IMG/VR virus record: IMGVR_UViG_3300031987_000007
Location: 1 to 64,000 of that record
Strand: one strand, 5' to 3'
Length of the DNA: 64,000 nucleotides
DNA from: a virus
Part shown: positions 15,137-22,674 of the stretch, in pieces
Layout: the number at the start of each line of letters is the position of its first letter
Position numbering within the stretch: the first letter of the stretch is position 1
Made by a program: the position numbers and the translations under genes
Notes under the pieces: generated by a model
Told to the model about the DNA's origin: nothing
Databases searched by the model: none
The model's input: only the letters and a program-made list of their open reading frames with translations

Positions 15137-16255
15137 TTAAACGGTTTCGTGGAAGCGGAGTGCGACGGGCAGTTGGGGAATCCCGTCGACTGAGTAGTAG
15201 TGGAATTTGACGGTCAGGAACTTACCGGGCGTGTTGTGCCGGTCTTCCCACAGTGCGTGCTTCTCCCGCATGTTGCCGGGTGCGGTCACGGTGAAGGTCG
15301 GACCATCAGGACGGTACTGGCAGGTGTACACCGGAACCCGGAACGTCCCGTTATCCGTGATGTACGGTTTGCCTTCTTCGACACTGAGGATCATGAATTC
15401 CTCGTCCTGAAACTCCTTGAGCTTGAGCAAGGTCCTGGATCGCTTACCGTCCCGGTAGGGCTCGTCACCGAATCGGATCATGGTGCCTTCGTAGCCTTGG
15501 GCCCGGAAATTCTCATGGTGTGCGATGGCTTCGTCTTCAGAGGTCACCAGAATTGTTTTCACCGGAACAATATTCGGGTGCATGTGGAAGTAGGTCGGGT
15601 CTATACGCATGACCATACCCTCGACCCGTTTCAGGAAAGGTTTTTCACTGATGTGGTCGTAAACGTGGTACTCCAGATCCAGAGTCTCGGGCCGGTGTTT
15701 CTTGATCAGTTTGGAGATTTCCTGGAGGGTTTTTCCGTGAAGGTACAGTTCACCATCCAGGTGAAGCTCTTTAAGGTTCGTGGATTCAATGGCCTCAACG
15801 ATGTGAGGCAGATCCAGTACCTTACCTTGGCGGGAGTACAGTACACCGTTCTTATAAAGAGCCCGGTGACCGTCCAGCTTGGGCTGTACGCACGCTGAGT
15901 ACCAGTCAATGTCCTTGGGCTTTACCTTCTCCAGTGGCGTGGCCAGCATCGGCTTCAGCAGTCCCAGAGAATTGGTGCTGGGTGCTTTGGCTTCTTCGAT
16001 GGTCCGGACGTAGCCTTTGTCGATTTTCAGACGGGCTTTGCTTTCCAGTTCCAAGACACCCTGTTCATAGGGTGTGGTGGCGTTGGCCTTACCTTCGTTC
16101 TTGGCATACGCCTGGTACTGTTTCTCGACGGGCTTGCCATCGAGTTTCTTGGCGTACCGGATAAACACGGTGCCCTTGGGTTCAACCCAACCTTCCCAGT
16201 AGCCAATGGCAGAGCCGTGGTTCTGGTACAAAATGATGTAGCTATCGTTTTCCAT
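15137..16255 (-). CDS. ATP-dependent DNA ligase with N-terminal WGR-like domain
   Basis: Start chosen at MENDSYIILYQ (16255), preceded by AAGGA. Residues 1-95 form a WGR-like domain nearly identical to the stand-alone protein at 13,597. The ligase core begins at LLKPMLA. Motif I is QPKLDGHRA with nucleotidyl Lys126; motif III is in EYHVYDH, motif IV is EGTMIRFG and motif V is TLLKLKEF (about 290). A C-terminal OB-fold portion follows. It seals nicks in phage DNA using ATP. The added N-terminal domain probably helps nick recognition. Confidence 0.93.
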   Translation of the reverse strand: MENDSYIILYQNHGSAIGYWEGWVEPKGTVFIRYAKKLDGKPVEKQYQAYAKNEGKANATTPYEQGVLELESKARLKIDKGYVRTIEEAKAPSTNSLGLLKPMLATPLEKVKPKDIDWYSACVQPKLDGHRALYKNGVLYSRQGKVLDLPHIVEAIESTNLKELHLDGELYLHGKTLQEISKLIKKHRPETLDLEYHVYDHISEKPFLKRVEGMVMRIDPTYFHMHPNIVPVKTILVTSEDEAIAHHENFRAQGYEGTMIRFGDEPYRDGKRSRTLLKLKEFQDEEFMILSVEEGKPYITDNGTFRVPVYTCQYRPDGPTFTVTAPGNMREKHALWEDRHNTPGKFLTVKFHYYSVDGIPQLPVALRFHETV

Positions 16256-16263
16256 GTGTATCC

Positions 16264-16416
16264 TTATTCGTCTTCTTGGGTTTGTGTGATTGGGGCTACC
16301 CACCAGTCCATATTGCCGAGTTGATCGTCAGCCCATGTCGTAGCGGTGTCTGTATCTACAAAGGGGCCATAGAACCCAATACCGTCCATCGGGTTGCCGA
16401 CAATGATGATCCACAT
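16264..16416 (-). CDS. Hypothetical protein, 50 aa
   Basis: Starts MWIIIVGNPMDGIGFYG at 16416, overlapping the TGA of the upstream gene. The pattern GxxFYGPF-(x)n-A-WAD resembles small phage proteins with a beta-beta-alpha fold. Soluble and acidic at the C-terminus. Function unknown. Confidence 0.6.
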   Translation of the reverse strand: MWIIIVGNPMDGIGFYGPFVDTDTATTWADDQLGNMDWWVAPITQTQEDE

Positions 16417-16417
16417 A

Positions 16418-16636
16418 TCAGGCCTCCATGGACGCGACACGCGCTGCCATTTCAATACCTTCCGGGGTAATAGGCCCCATGTAGAAACCCAGCATGGAAC
16501 CGGTTGGGTACAAGGTGACGAAGTGCCCTCGTGGGTCGAACCCTCGGTCCTGCATACGGTTGACCCATTGCTGAGGCAGGGCAGTGTCGAAGGTTTTGTT
16601 GGGGTAACAGGCTTTGGCCAGGTCATCGACGGTCAT
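16418..16636 (-). CDS. Hypothetical protein, 72 aa
   Basis: Begins MTVDDLAKACYPNKTF and ends in AARVASMEA. Mixed alpha/beta with a Gly-rich centre (YPTGSMLGFYMGPI). It fits exactly between neighbours in the operon. No family recognised. Confidence 0.65.
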   Translation of the reverse strand: MTVDDLAKACYPNKTFDTALPQQWVNRMQDRGFDPRGHFVTLYPTGSMLGFYMGPITPEGIEMAARVASMEA

Positions 16637-16638
16637 AG

Positions 16639-16878
16639 TTAATCTCCGAGGTCATCCCAGTAAAGGATGCTGACGTTGCCATCGGCAATGCCCAGTAAAT
16701 GGATGGTTTCAATGTCGTCCCGGCCCCAGTCAGCCGCACATTGTTCTTTGGCAGCTTCTTCGATAACTCCGGTAAGACAGTTACCGTTTTTATCGGTAGT
16801 GACCTCAACGGTGCTGATCCAGATGGTTCCGGTACCACACTCGTCCTGACAAAAGACGGTGCATGTTTTCTTAGGCAT
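16639..16878 (-). CDS. Hypothetical cysteine-containing protein, 79 aa
   Basis: Begins MPKKTCTVFCQDECGTGTIW. Four cysteines lie at residues 6, 10, 14 and 34, and a fifth is in KEQCAADWG, so a small metal-binding or disulfide-containing fold is possible. The end is acidic (LYWDDLGD). Two bases separate it from each neighbour. No family recognised. Confidence 0.65.
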   Translation of the reverse strand: MPKKTCTVFCQDECGTGTIWISTVEVTTDKNGNCLTGVIEEAAKEQCAADWGRDDIETIHLLGIADGNVSILYWDDLGD

Positions 16879-16879
16879 A

Positions 16880-17044
16880 TCAGGCTTCCTTGTTCATCAG
16901 GTACAGCAGGGTGTTGTGATACATCGCCAGTGCCGCGGTGAGATCGTTGGGGGTTTCGATGGGGAGTTGGGACTTGAGGTGTTCCTCAGCGTCTTCGAGA
17001 CTGTCTCTGTGAGGAAACAGAGATTTACTGGATGGTTCAGCCAT
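16880..17044 (-). CDS. Hypothetical protein, 54 aa
   Basis: Start chosen at MAEPSSKSLFPHRD (17044), overlapping the end of the HTH gene by 8 bases; a longer frame would overlap it by about 75. Mostly helical (LTAALAMYHNTLLYLMNKEA). It carries the string KSLF near its N-terminus. Function unknown. Confidence 0.6.
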   Translation of the reverse strand: MAEPSSKSLFPHRDSLEDAEEHLKSQLPIETPNDLTAALAMYHNTLLYLMNKEA

Positions 17045-17543
17045 TGGCGGCCTCGCGTTGTTTGTTCTGTTCTGCCGCGGTCCGGTCCTGCATCTTGATG
17101 CGAACCAGTCCAATGACGTAGGTGAGTTTGGCCAGCTCGTCTTCTGGTAGCCGGGTGAGGTACAGCTCCACGTTACGGCGAGAGAGTGTCGGCTTATCCA
17201 TGAGCTGCTTCAGAGTGGTCGGTGTATGGCCTTTCTCACGCAGCATCCGAACCATGGCATCATCGTCATTGAACTGACGTAGCTGCCGGGTTGACGGTGG
17301 GATCTGGGTTTTGAGGTCCATCTTTTGCTGACTGCCACGATGGAACAGGCTGTTTTCCTGGGCTGGCTTGGGCGCCGGTGGACGTTCGTTGTAATGGATG
17401 ACGCCGAAGTTCAGTAGGACACGCTGAATGGTGCGGCGAGATACGTGAAAGTCTTCTGCCAGGTCGGTTTGACTGACTTTCTCTTGCGTGGTGAGCCGGA
17501 CTATTTCGAGCTGATCGAAGTGGCTCAGGCATTTTACGGTCAT
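17037..17543 (-). CDS. Helix-turn-helix protein, 168 aa
   Basis: An N-terminal HTH is clear: EIVRLTTQEKVSQTDLAEDF then HVSRRTIQRVLLNFGV, the resolvase/transposase-like arrangement. A Pro-rich linker and a second helical region (KQLMDKPTLSRRNVELYLTRL) follow, perhaps a second winged helix. Of two nearby ATGs, 17543 has the better spacing from GAGGG. Probably a phage transcription regulator at the head of this small-gene operon, just downstream of the homing endonuclease insertion. Confidence 0.7.
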   Translation of the reverse strand: MTVKCLSHFDQLEIVRLTTQEKVSQTDLAEDFHVSRRTIQRVLLNFGVIHYNERPPAPKPAQENSLFHRGSQQKMDLKTQIPPSTRQLRQFNDDDAMVRMLREKGHTPTTLKQLMDKPTLSRRNVELYLTRLPEDELAKLTYVIGLVRIKMQDRTAAEQNKQREAANG

Positions 17544-17564
17544 GGTCATACCCTCGGATTTGTT

Positions 17565-18179
17565 TTATAGTGAAATGGATAACAAACCTTGTTGTACTCT
17601 GGGGTCTGTTTCCATTCTTGCTAATTCTTTGATGTGACTTAATTTAGCGTTATTGTATGCAGTAGCCGCTTCATGCGGTGTTTTGAAGTAACCTATTAAG
17701 ACTTTCTTACCAAACATCCTGCATTTTGCGACGTAATAGATGTTCTCTTTTATAACGACCCTAGATACCCCTACCGGGTAGTCACCTCTTTTATTATTTC
17801 GAGAGGTTAGTAAGTTATTAAGCTCTTTGGAAATGAATAGACACGTATTAGGGCCGTAGTGTTTTTGTCCTTTCCCAAGTATGTCTTTATCCAGAGCTTT
17901 ACCTTCCCAATTTTGTTTGATCATCCACTCCCTAAAGTTGCTAAAAAGTAGCCATGAACTTTCTACAGTAGATCCCAAATAGGTAGGTCTATGAGTCAAT
18001 GATTGCTCACTAAAACAACGTGTTAGAAGAGCAACCCAGGTTCTGTAATACGGGCATTGGTACCGCTTACCGTCCTGGGATACATAATAAACATTGTATG
18101 GAGCATCATTTACTCCTACACCGTGGATTAATTTCCTACGGTTGACTGAAAAACTGGTTACAGGTGTCTCTATAAACAT
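17565..18179 (-). CDS. HNH-type homing endonuclease with AP2 domain
   Basis: The middle has the phage HNH-variant signature WLLFSNFREWM, LDKDILGKG, YGPNTCLFISKELNNLL. The C-terminal 55 residues are an AP2-like DNA-binding module (YPVGVSRVV, YYVAKCRMFGKKVLIGYFKT, EAATAYNNAK). Such genes are free-standing homing endonucleases. Base composition is clearly AT-richer than its neighbours, consistent with recent arrival. The start is uncertain: ATG at 18203, 18188 or 18179 (the last has AGAGG upstream). Confidence 0.8.
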   Translation of the reverse strand: MFIETPVTSFSVNRRKLIHGVGVNDAPYNVYYVSQDGKRYQCPYYRTWVALLTRCFSEQSLTHRPTYLGSTVESSWLLFSNFREWMIKQNWEGKALDKDILGKGQKHYGPNTCLFISKELNNLLTSRNNKRGDYPVGVSRVVIKENIYYVAKCRMFGKKVLIGYFKTPHEAATAYNNAKLSHIKELARMETDPRVQQGLLSISL

Positions 18180-18324
18180 GGCGAACATACCTCTGGTTAT
18201 CATATAGGCGCTGTATCGCCAGAAAAGTCGAATTTTGGGAAGTTAGAATATCGGTAAGAACTTTGGGAGAAGTCGGGGAGAAGTCTTAACTAACTGTCTT
18301 TTTCTGTCTGTGTTGTAGAGGAAT

Positions 18325-18361
18325 GCAGAAAAAATAAGACCAACCCCAAAGGGCTGGTCTC
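18325..18361 (-). terminator. Intrinsic terminator
   Basis: Minus-strand RNA forms AGACCAGCCC/GGGTTGGTCT with a TTTG loop, then TATTTTTT. It ends the transcript carrying the RNAP genes and the Lar-like gene before the homing endonuclease. Confidence 0.85.
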
Positions 18362-18365
18362 TGTT

Positions 18366-18400
18366 TCAAACTCGCAAGAGTGGCCGGAGGCCACCTGTTA
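18366..18400 (-). repeat. GGA-triloop hairpin, copy 3
   Basis: CTCGCAAGA then GTGGCC-GGA-GGCCAC and CTGTTA. Perfect 6-bp stem with GGA on the plus strand. It sits directly after the stop of the Lar-like gene and before the intrinsic terminator. Confidence 0.6.
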
Positions 18401-18401
18401 T

Positions 18402-18587
18402 TTACTGTTCTGTAGGTCGATACTCCCACAGGGTTATTGCCATACTGTAGCTGTATCCGGTAGGCCCCATTGCACCGCAATGCTGACACACTACAGAGAA
18501 CTCTCCGTTCTCTGCATCTTGTTCCATGGTTACGAAATCATGCTTACAGAATGGGCAGATTGCGTTTGTAAACCGTATAGGTTCCAT
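18402..18587 (-). CDS. Lar-like small zinc protein, 61 aa
   Basis: Two cysteine knuckles, CPFC (NAICPFCKHDF) and CQHC (VVCQHCGAMGP), followed by a helix containing ITLWEY. This is the pattern of the Lar restriction-alleviation family and related phage zinc ribbons. If Lar-like it would blunt host type I restriction; that is inference. Preceded by AAGGA, and 9 bases downstream of RNAP2. Confidence 0.65.
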   Translation of the reverse strand: MEPIRFTNAICPFCKHDFVTMEQDAENGEFSVVCQHCGAMGPTGYSYSMAITLWEYRPTEQ

Positions 18588-18596
18588 CATTAATCC

Positions 18597-19862
18597 TTAT
18601 GAGAGGAAGTAGTTCGATTGTCTGATCTTGGCTGAGAGGTTGGGTGACTTCTTCGGGAAGGTTCCCTGTACGCCGTAGAGCTGGCTCAGAATGTCATTCA
18701 GCAGGGTGCTATCGGCCATCTCTGCGAAGATGTCCCGGTAGTGCATCCGTAGGAAGTTCATGTTGTTGGCATGGCACTTGAACTCGTCGTGTACCGAAAT
18801 CATGTGGAACGGTTTGTGAGTGAGCATCTGGTTCAAGATTGCTGCCAGTTGCTTCAGGTGAGTGGTAGATAAAGCTCCCAACGCCGATTCATCAGCGTAA
18901 TCAAGAATACGAATATCCGGCATTACTGTGGCTGTGTACCGGTCCTGTAATCGTAAGAAGTCTGGATGACACTCATCTTCATAAGCTATGTGGTTGATAC
19001 CCATGGAACGTTCCAGAAGAACAGCTTCAATGGCTTGAGAAGCCCATGCCACTTGTTCTGCATCGTAGCTACAGCGCCGTATCAGGCATCTGAGTACATA
19101 GGCGTCAATGCTATGGATCACATTGGCGACGTTGCTCAGGCCTTTCTCAGTGCCTTCGTTGACGTAGTATTCGTACTCGAACGTGGCGTGATCCAGCTCA
19201 TCCACTTCGATGCGGGTTTCCACCTTCTCCATGACCTTAACGCGAGCGTGGCCACCGTCAGGCAGATCCCATGAGTGAACCAAGGCGTAAGGCGTCCATG
19301 AGTTCAAGAGGTCTTCCAACAGCTCACAGGCGCCCGGAGCAAGCTCGTACATGGCCTTGTAGAACGCCTGTAACTCAGGTGTATCTTTGCCGAACAGGTT
19401 CTTGGGCTCTTTCTTGGAGCCGTACAGCGAGGTCATAACCGCCTGCTTTACGTCGGACCTATCGGCCTCTCGGCCGGCAGCATCTTTGTTCAGGTAGTTA
19501 CCGATTCGCTTTTTCATCAGTGTCATGCAGTCAGTGTACGCATCAGCACGCCGGTTGGGATCGACCAAGCCAGTGGCATTGGCACCAGATTCACAGCCGG
19601 TGATAGCCGACATGATCTGCATCCCAGAACACACCGCATCGAAGCCGACTTGGTGACCGGTAGGCAGGCCTTGCTGGGCTTTGCGAATGGCCTGAACAGC
19701 TTTCATGTACAGCGCAGGTTCATCGGCCTGTTCCGCCAAACTCTCGAGAGATTTGAGGTTGTCCGTGGCCCACTGGATACGGTCACCGAACAGGTCTTTA
19801 TCATTGCCGAACTGATTCGCGGCATCAATCAATAGGTACTCATAACCTGTAAAGGTTTGCAT
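18597..19862 (-). CDS. RNA polymerase large catalytic subunit, N4 gp16-like (RNAP2)
   Basis: Carries the catalytic motifs of T7-type single-subunit RNA polymerases. Motif A is GFDAVCSGMQ (Asp75), matching the T7 D-x-x-C-S-G-I-Q. Motif B is RSDVKQAVMTSLYGS (Arg135, Lys139, Tyr147). Motif C is SVHDEF (Asp359), with NVIHSIDAYVLR before it. The N-terminal domain and the DxxGR region are missing here and are found in the separate RNAP1 gene upstream, exactly as in N4 RNAPII. It would transcribe middle genes. At 421 residues it is close to N4 gp16. Confidence 0.93.
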   Translation of the reverse strand: MQTFTGYEYLLIDAANQFGNDKDLFGDRIQWATDNLKSLESLAEQADEPALYMKAVQAIRKAQQGLPTGHQVGFDAVCSGMQIMSAITGCESGANATGLVDPNRRADAYTDCMTLMKKRIGNYLNKDAAGREADRSDVKQAVMTSLYGSKKEPKNLFGKDTPELQAFYKAMYELAPGACELLEDLLNSWTPYALVHSWDLPDGGHARVKVMEKVETRIEVDELDHATFEYEYYVNEGTEKGLSNVANVIHSIDAYVLRCLIRRCSYDAEQVAWASQAIEAVLLERSMGINHIAYEDECHPDFLRLQDRYTATVMPDIRILDYADESALGALSTTHLKQLAAILNQMLTHKPFHMISVHDEFKCHANNMNFLRMHYRDIFAEMADSTLLNDILSQLYGVQGTFPKKSPNLSAKIRQSNYFLS

Positions 19863-19888
19863 GGTCTGTTCTCCGTATGAGGTATGGG

Positions 19889-19921
19889 CACCACGGAACC
19901 GCCTGTAAGGCGGCTGTGGTC
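19889..19921 (-). terminator. Hairpin between small gene and RNAP2
   Basis: CCGCC/GGCGG with an outer CCAC/GTGG, in the 65-base gap between the 85-aa gene and the RNAP2 ATG. No clear U run follows in the minus-strand direction, so it may be a processing or attenuation hairpin. Confidence 0.4.
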
Positions 19922-19927
19922 ATGGGA

Positions 19928-20185
19928 TTACTGGGAGTTGATCAGTTGATGTAAGCGGTTCTGGTATGTCTTATAGTGCTGCGGCTGTATATATGTGTAC
20001 CCGGATTCTGAGTGAAACCAGTTCATCAACTCCTGATTGAATACAGCCAGTTGCTTTTCAGACATTTCATCCATCAAGAGTCTGATAATCTCCTGATAGA
20101 CGCTACTTTCGTCCTCCAGATCAAAAGTACCTTCCTGACCGAGATCACGTATGAACTCAGCGGTTTCTTCTGTGTATTCAGACAT
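19928..20185 (-). CDS. Hypothetical protein, 85 aa
   Basis: Acidic helical N-terminus (MSEYTEETAEFIRDLGQEGT) and an aromatic C-terminal part (YTYIQPQHYKTYQNRLHQL). It lies between the two RNA polymerase subunit genes. The leader AACCAAGGAAT is shared with the gene at 52,699. Function unknown. Confidence 0.65.
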   Translation of the reverse strand: MSEYTEETAEFIRDLGQEGTFDLEDESSVYQEIIRLLMDEMSEKQLAVFNQELMNWFHSESGYTYIQPQHYKTYQNRLHQLINSQ

Positions 20186-20199
20186 AGGGATTCCTTGGT

Positions 20200-20844
20200 T
20201 CAGTCAGATCCGCGGATCAGGACGACATCGGTGGAAACGATGGTGGGTTCTTTATCGAGGTCTTCACGCAAGACGTTGAGCTTCTCAGTGTATTCGTACT
20301 GAAGATCCTCATCGTCGTTCAGCTTCAGCATCTGAAGGTAGTGATCCTCGAAAGGGTTTCCGTCAGCGAGTGGGTTGAATTGGGCGTACACCTTGTCGCG
20401 GGCCTGTTCCACAGTTTCAGCCATCACGATAATGTCGCCTTCGCTGTAGGCCTTGAGGCTTTCGGAACTCCAGTGGTAGAGGCTTTTCATACCGTAATTC
20501 CTTAAATCTTTGCGGCGTTCACCCATGGTGAGGGCGTTGTAGAACTTGGTCTCATCTTCTGGACCAGGTTCTTCATCCAGAAAGGTCATTCCCGGTTCAG
20601 GGATGACATCGTCCACAACCACGCAGTCAGGCCGAAACCCTGACTTACCACGGATACCCGGTTCCTGAAATGGAAAACCTTTTAGATCCTCAGCTTTGAT
20701 GCTGTTGGACGGTGTGCTGAAATCGACAACTGTCCGGCCATTACCAACAGGGAAGCTGTGTGGCTCAGGATTGGGTTTGGTGAGCCGACCGGTGGAGGTA
20801 CCTTTCACCGTCATGCCTGTGGTCATTTTGTGGTCTTTACTCAT
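20200..20844 (-). CDS. Hypothetical protein between RNAP1 and RNAP2, 214 aa
   Basis: Begins MSKDHKMTTGMTVKGTSTG. The N-terminal half looks extended and Pro-rich; the C-terminal half is helical and acidic (KLNDDEDLQYEYTEKLNVLRED). It overlaps RNAP1 by four bases (ATGA), suggesting co-production with the polymerase. No catalytic motif seen. Confidence 0.7.
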   Translation of the reverse strand: MSKDHKMTTGMTVKGTSTGRLTKPNPEPHSFPVGNGRTVVDFSTPSNSIKAEDLKGFPFQEPGIRGKSGFRPDCVVVDDVIPEPGMTFLDEEPGPEDETKFYNALTMGERRKDLRNYGMKSLYHWSSESLKAYSEGDIIVMAETVEQARDKVYAQFNPLADGNPFEDHYLQMLKLNDDEDLQYEYTEKLNVLREDLDKEPTIVSTDVVLIRGSD

Positions 20845-21758
20845 AGTCCGGGTACTCCAGTGACCACCTCTTCATCGGCAAATTCTATTGATGCCTTTTT
20901 GAAGCCGGTGGCTTGCGTGTTGATGTGATACCCCTGTGAATACAGGCGTAGGCGTTTGTCGGCTTTGTTGGTAAGCCAGAAGCGATTGCCCTGGCCCGCG
21001 ATCAACCGGTACCGCTGATAGGACTCCCGCTTGAACTGGCCCCATTGTTGGATCTTCTCCGGTGTGTCCAGATCGAAGGTAGGCTCCTCCTCTACGGTGC
21101 AGAGGAAGTCCAGATCGAGCTTGAGAGGCACTGCATTCTGTTTGTTGATGACATCCAGACAGATGTCTTCGCTGTGTCCGTTGGCTTTGCCAAGGATCAG
21201 ACAGTCGTTGTGGGTGAGGTAGCCGGAGTCGTAGTTGGTACGGGCTTCTCGCGGCTCACACACCATCGGTGGCAGGTAACCGGACTGCACAACATAGCCA
21301 ATGAGGTCTTGGCTCAGAGGTATCCGAGACTGGATCACCAGAGACGCAGAGCGGTCTGTCTTCACAATGTCAAAGGCATCGGTCAGGCAAAGTACCGCCA
21401 TCATCTCGGCAACGGTCGTGATTGAGTCGGCTTTGTCGTCGAACTTCAGTCTACCGGCCAGTTGTGCGGTAATGCTGGTGAACAGCTCAGGGGTCTGGCA
21501 GTAGGCCACACCAACAAACAGGGCCCGTACCAGCTCCTCCAGATCAATGTCTTGGATCTGGGCCAGACGGTTGTTCTTCTGAGGGTAGCCATGGTCCTTG
21601 GCCAGCCAGTCTTCCAGCAAGGTAATGCCTTCGGCCACCTTGGCTTCCATGCTTGGGTTGGCACGGATTTCCATATCAATGTAACGGTCGATGAATTTAC
21701 GTGAGTACGTGTACTCGTTGGCGAACTGGATATCCCGCGGTGGCAGGCGCTTGGTCAT
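20841..21758 (-). CDS. RNA polymerase small subunit, N4 gp15-like (RNAP1)
   Basis: A 305-residue protein whose C-terminal part matches the T7-type template/NTP-binding region: WLTNKADKRLRLYSQGYHIN, then TQATGFKKASIEFA, the equivalent of D-x-x-G-R-x-Y...N-x-Q-G. The N-terminal part is helical, as expected for the promoter-binding domain. With RNAP2 it reconstitutes a split single-subunit polymerase. GAGGAG precedes the ATG. The Gly of DxxGR is replaced by Leu (DKRLR). Confidence 0.85.
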   Translation of the reverse strand: MTKRLPPRDIQFANEYTYSRKFIDRYIDMEIRANPSMEAKVAEGITLLEDWLAKDHGYPQKNNRLAQIQDIDLEELVRALFVGVAYCQTPELFTSITAQLAGRLKFDDKADSITTVAEMMAVLCLTDAFDIVKTDRSASLVIQSRIPLSQDLIGYVVQSGYLPPMVCEPREARTNYDSGYLTHNDCLILGKANGHSEDICLDVINKQNAVPLKLDLDFLCTVEEEPTFDLDTPEKIQQWGQFKRESYQRYRLIAGQGNRFWLTNKADKRLRLYSQGYHINTQATGFKKASIEFADEEVVTGVPGL

Positions 21759-21770
21759 TAGAGGGTCTCC

Positions 21771-21947
21771 TCAGAGGTCACAGGCATTGCGTGAGAGTAG
21801 AAAGGGCGACTTGCATAGGTCACGAGCGGGTCTACCTGTCATGCGATAGGCGTAGAACACAGCCTCTGTCTTGGTGGTAATGCACATATACCGCAGGCCC
21901 CGGCGTTGCAGGTGCCCACGGATATTGATGCGTTCATGTAGCCCCAT
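21771..21947 (-). CDS. Small basic protein, 58 aa
   Basis: Starts MGLHERINIRGHLQRRG at 21947 with an excellent AAGGAG. Very basic N-terminus, then FYAYRMTGRPARDLC. Early region, directly upstream of RNAP1. No family recognised; the charge suggests nucleic-acid or host-target binding. Confidence 0.65.
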   Translation of the reverse strand: MGLHERINIRGHLQRRGLRYMCITTKTEAVFYAYRMTGRPARDLCKSPFLLSRNACDL

Positions 21948-21957
21948 GGACCACTCC

Positions 21958-22401
21958 TTATTTGAAGGCCCACACTTGGACGTTGTCAGGTAGTTTCTCA
22001 AGGATGGGCTGGACAGCCTCTTTGTCGAGACTGCCATTGCCAATGCCCGGGAAGTTCATGGCATACGTGGTATCAGGGTTGGCTCTGGCATGGGCTGCCA
22101 GTGCTTTTGCGGACTGGTCAATCAGGTACAGGTTGGCCATGTGCTTGAAGTGATATTTCACCTGAAACACACCGATCTTGTTGCCAAGGATCAGACCATA
22201 TTCACCGCCAGAAGGGCAGACCTTCTGAATGCCCCGGCCAATCTCAATGTCAATTCCGGGCCACTTGTCACGCACCTGCTTGGCAATACCAGCACCCATG
22301 ACAACGGCACCATTGTTCTTGATGATTGCGTTGGTGGTGATCACAAAGTAATCGACTTCATCGAACACAGACCACATATCACCGGTCTTGAATACAGGCA
22401 T
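21958..22401 (-). CDS. Macro-domain protein (ADP-ribose binding/hydrolase)
   Basis: A 147-residue single macro domain. The ADP-ribose site has VDYFVITTNAI, the catalytic-loop-like GAVVMGAGIAKQV and the phosphate loop FPGIGNGSLDKEAV. Macro domains remove ADP-ribose from proteins, nucleic acids or ADP-ribose-1''-phosphate. In an early phage operon it could reverse host ADP-ribosylation defence (DarT-type) or recycle ADP-ribose from tRNA splicing or NAD-depleting systems; the target is inference. Confidence 0.85.
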   Translation of the reverse strand: MPVFKTGDMWSVFDEVDYFVITTNAIIKNNGAVVMGAGIAKQVRDKWPGIDIEIGRGIQKVCPSGGEYGLILGNKIGVFQVKYHFKHMANLYLIDQSAKALAAHARANPDTTYAMNFPGIGNGSLDKEAVQPILEKLPDNVQVWAFK

Positions 22402-22404
22402 GGG

Positions 22405-22593
22405 TTACTCCTGATTAGCGACGGCAGCACGTTTGGCTTTCTTACGGGCACGCTTGAGCTTTGCTTGCATGATGGCGTGCTGTGCCTGGTCATGCGACTG
22501 CTCGACGACAGGCTTTGGGCCAGTACGTCCGGACCTCTTCTTGGTACCACCAAAGGCGTCAGCTAACAGTTTGATCAGAGGGTATTTATTCAT
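22405..22593 (-). CDS. Hypothetical basic protein, 62 aa
   Basis: Starts MNKYPLIKLLADAFGG at 22593. The C-terminal half is strongly basic (KAKLKRARKKAKRAAVANQE pattern), likely a nucleic-acid-binding tail. Early operon position between the vRNAP-promoter-proximal gene and the macro-domain gene. No family recognised. Confidence 0.6.
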   Translation of the reverse strand: MNKYPLIKLLADAFGGTKKRSGRTGPKPVVEQSHDQAQHAIMQAKLKRARKKAKRAAVANQE

Positions 22594-22619
22594 GGTTTGA
22601 TTCCAGTTTTGAGAGACAC

Positions 22620-22653
22620 AAAAGAAAACAGGGACACCCGAAGGCATCCCTGT
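22620..22653 (-). terminator. Intrinsic terminator with TTCG loop
   Basis: Minus-strand RNA: ACAGGGATGCC-TTCG-GGTGTCCCTGT, then TTTCTTTT. Closes the short transcript of the 98-aa gene that starts at the vRNAP-like promoter hairpin. Confidence 0.85.
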
Positions 22654-22674
22654 TGTTGGCACTGACAGGCTCGC

